A DNA stretch of 6,916 bases. Origin: Clostridiales bacterium. Its GTDB lineage: Bacteria; Bacillota; Clostridia; Oscillospirales; CAG-272. The translations under genes were made by a program, and so were the position numbers. The stretch covers positions 1 to 6,916 of the forward strand of contig DPGK01000002.1 in assembly GCA_003523225.1 (NCBI GenBank), in the 5' to 3' direction. Shown piece by piece: positions 5,434-6,916 of the stretch (within the stretch, counting starts at the first letter, position 1; each line of letters opens with the position of its first letter). The notes beneath the pieces were generated by a model that worked only from the letters and a program-made list of their open reading frames with translations, searched no databases and had not been told where the DNA came from.

Positions 5434-6756
5434 TCATTTGACATCAAGAATATTGTATTTGTTTTTCTTGAGGAAATAGGCGTAAGCGATGCCGGAAACG
5501 ATACTGTCAAAGGCGTTGCCGATACCGAACATCAGCGCGATACCGATGAGGGTCGGTGTCCAAGCTCCGGTGAGGTACAGTACAAAGAACGTGCCGTAAT
5601 AAACCGAGTTTGTAACAACCGACTCGAACAGCATGTAATTCGTTTTGCCCCTGCCGTAAAAGGTACAGTCAAAGACATTCTGAAAGGCATACAGGATATA
5701 GAAAGCAAACAGCACCATAACCAGTCTGAAAAGCTTATCTACATCGGCATAACCGAGAACGTACTGCATAAACGGCTTGTAGGTCGGAATGAGTACCGCC
5801 CACAGCGCACAGACAATGGCAGTAACGGAAAAATATCCAAGTGAGTTGTTATTGACGGCTTTTTCATCGGTAGCGGTTTCCTGCTTGATGAGTTCACCGA
5901 GCTGTGTGATGGGAAGCAGCATCCAACCCCATATAAAGTTGTTTGCGACCCAGTAAGTGCCTTGTTCACCGACCATGTTTACCATACGGGAAACCATCAG
6001 CATATAGGCAATGTTGCGCACAAAGGATTCCAGCCCCGAAACGCCGCCGATTTTGGCAAAGTCCTTTGCCCACGCAAAGGAAAGTTTGCCTTTGCTGAAA
6101 ACATGGCATCCCTGACCGGCAAGCAGGATAACGGCTGAAGCAAAAAGCAGAGCGTTCACAATGATGTTGGAAACGCCGATGCCGTTCACACCGAGATTGA
6201 GCGAGACGGGCAATGTGGATACAAGGAATGTATCGGAAATGATGCAGAGGACGAGCTTGATACCCGTCAGTATGTAAACAAAACGGTCTTTTCCGAGAGA
6301 AATGAGTGCTACGGAGACAAAACTGAAAAGAATCCCGAAAATGTTGGCAATTCCCTCAATTCGGATATAAGTTGCCGATTCTTTGATGATATCCGGCGAG
6401 GCTGCCATTGCCGAAAGCAGAGGCTCCGCAAAAATCAGTATTACCGCTGACAGAATCGCATAGACACCGAGAGAAATCAAAAGTCCGGTTTTTACGCGGT
6501 TGGTAAATTCTTTTTTATCGGAAATGACTTTGCCGATAAAGAAGAACAGCGGCAGAATGATCGCTTCATTGACAATTTCGTAAATCAGATTGACCCAGCT
6601 TAGCTGACCTGCGATGGAATAGGACCATTCACCGGGAAGCTGTCCGAGAAAGAACGTGCGAACCGTTGTATAAACGGCAGGACACAGTCCGAGCACAAGG
6701 AGTGCCGCAAACAATCGCCAGTTGATGTTTCTTAATGATTTGAAAACTTTGTTCAT
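5434..6756 (-). CDS. MATE family efflux transporter
   Basis: The 440-residue protein has about twelve hydrophobic segments, starting with RLFAALLVLGLCPAVYTTVR (14-33) and ending before FLKKNKYNILDVK. Its length is usual for MATE pumps (about 440-460), which are inner-membrane exporters driven by Na+ or H+ gradients. The two halves each carry a MATE-like signature: NLGVNGIGVSNIIVNALL (187-204) in the N-lobe, and FYGRGKTNYMLFESVVTNSV (367-386) in the C-lobe. Substrate cannot be told. The start at 6756 is preferred because TTGGACGG lies six bases upstream; in-frame ATGs at 6762 and 6774 are possible. A longer reading from 6894 would run through the tRNA and promoter and is rejected. It has its own promoter and converges on the tnpX remnant, so it is probably resident chromosome. 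Confidence 0.75.
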   Translation of the reverse strand: MNKVFKSLRNINWRLFAALLVLGLCPAVYTTVRTFFLGQLPGEWSYSIAGQLSWVNLIYEIVNEAIILPLFFFIGKVISDKKEFTNRVKTGLLISLGVYAILSAVILIFAEPLLSAMAASPDIIKESATYIRIEGIANIFGILFSFVSVALISLGKDRFVYILTGIKLVLCIISDTFLVSTLPVSLNLGVNGIGVSNIIVNALLFASAVILLAGQGCHVFSKGKLSFAWAKDFAKIGGVSGLESFVRNIAYMLMVSRMVNMVGEQGTYWVANNFIWGWMLLPITQLGELIKQETATDEKAVNNNSLGYFSVTAIVCALWAVLIPTYKPFMQYVLGYADVDKLFRLVMVLFAFYILYAFQNVFDCTFYGRGKTNYMLFESVVTNSVYYGTFFVLYLTGAWTPTLIGIALMFGIGNAFDSIVSGIAYAYFLKKNKYNILDVK

Positions 6757-6784
6757 TATCATCCGTCCAAACATTATTTTACTT

Positions 6785-6813
6785 ATTTTACCACAAAAAG
6801 CCTTATTTCTCAA
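6785..6813 (-). promoter_or_regulatory. Sigma-70-type promoter of the MATE gene
   Basis: On the minus strand TTGAGA (6813-6808) and TAAAAT (6790-6785) are separated by exactly 17 bases. The TGG before the -10 gives an extended -10. The MATE start lies about 29 bases further on. Confidence 0.7.
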
Positions 6814-6821
6814 CGAGTGGG

Positions 6822-6862
6822 TAAAAAAGAAGCGGATGTAACTGAAATCAGTTACATCCACT
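6822..6862 (-). terminator. Terminator of the tRNA-Met transcript
   Basis: GGATGTAACTG and CAGTTACATCC (6834-6859) form a perfect 11-base stem around four bases. On the minus strand GCTTCTTTTTT follows. It lies directly downstream of the tRNA CCA end and before the MATE promoter, so it separates the two transcripts. Confidence 0.8.
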
Positions 6863-6867
6863 CGATA

Positions 6868-6916
6868 TGGTTGCGGAGGTGGGACTTGAACCACACGACC
6901 TCCGGGTTATGAGCCC
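6868..6916 (-). tRNA. Initiator tRNA-Met (CAT), 3' half
   Basis: The reverse complement shows half an anticodon stem (GGG), the loop CTCATAA with anticodon CAT, CCC, variable loop AGGTC, a T arm with TTCAAGT, acceptor strand CTCCGCA and A-CCA encoded in the gene. GGG CTCATAA CCC with three consecutive G-C pairs is the hallmark of initiator tRNA. The 3' acceptor base A72 also fits the unpaired 1-72 position of bacterial initiators. The 5' half lies beyond the window edge. The T stem has one extra base (T at plus-strand position 6893) compared with a regular five-pair stem GTGGG/CCCAC. Confidence 0.85.

Noticed and set aside
6757..6894. N-terminal extension of the MATE protein to 6894
   Set aside because: It would translate the tRNA gene, its terminator and the promoter; the ribosome binding site and first membrane segment support the start at 6756.

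Overview
The window looks like an accessory region of a gut-type Clostridia chromosome (Oscillospiraceae or Lachnospiraceae style). This rests on a Tn4451-family tnpV gene, the C-terminal part of a TnpX-type large serine recombinase with the DUF4368 tail, an XRE/ImmA-IrrE plus DUF4411 gene pair, strong AGGAGG-type ribosome binding sites, and a CCA-encoding initiator tRNA. The species cannot be named from sequence alone.

Layout. Positions 1-51 are the likely 3' end of a gene entering from the left. Positions 60-314 encode an 84-residue fragment resembling the N-terminal EVE/PUA-like domain of larger HNH/DUF3883-type proteins. It runs out of phase into 328-1176, a COG2856 (ImmA/IrrE) metallopeptidase that lacks its usual N-terminal XRE helix-turn-helix. 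That gene overlaps by one base (TAATG) an intact DUF4411 PIN-domain ribonuclease gene (1176-1643). The pair is a toxin-antitoxin type module whose antitoxin appears to have lost its DNA-binding head. Positions 1669-1866 contain no gene but fold into two related branched hairpin modules ending in a strong terminator, so they are a candidate structured RNA.

A second block runs from about 1900 to 4545. It opens with one hairpin repeat and a 16-bp motif (CCTTGACAACCGAATA). Next come a two-gene operon (Thr/Glu/Pro-rich lipoprotein, 2064-2729; tnpV, 2740-3018) and its terminator at 3037-3072. About 1.4 kb of non-coding sequence follows, built from roughly two dozen degenerate units of about 60 bp. 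Each unit combines a small hairpin with an A-tract/T-tract element. The array ends with a second copy of the 16-bp motif at 4527-4542. The headless tnpX remnant (4603-5406) follows directly.

The right end looks like ordinary chromosome on the minus strand. It holds an initiator tRNA-Met (3' half only, with a bulged base in the T stem), its terminator, a good sigma-70-type promoter and a MATE-type efflux transporter. The transporter converges on the recombinase remnant through a shared perfect hairpin.

Together this reads as a decayed mobile element: recombinase without a catalytic domain, antitoxin without an HTH, truncated EVE-like gene. It retains an intact tnpV/lipoprotein operon and an unusually long periodic hairpin array. 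The array and the two-module RNA are the parts that known gene families do not explain.
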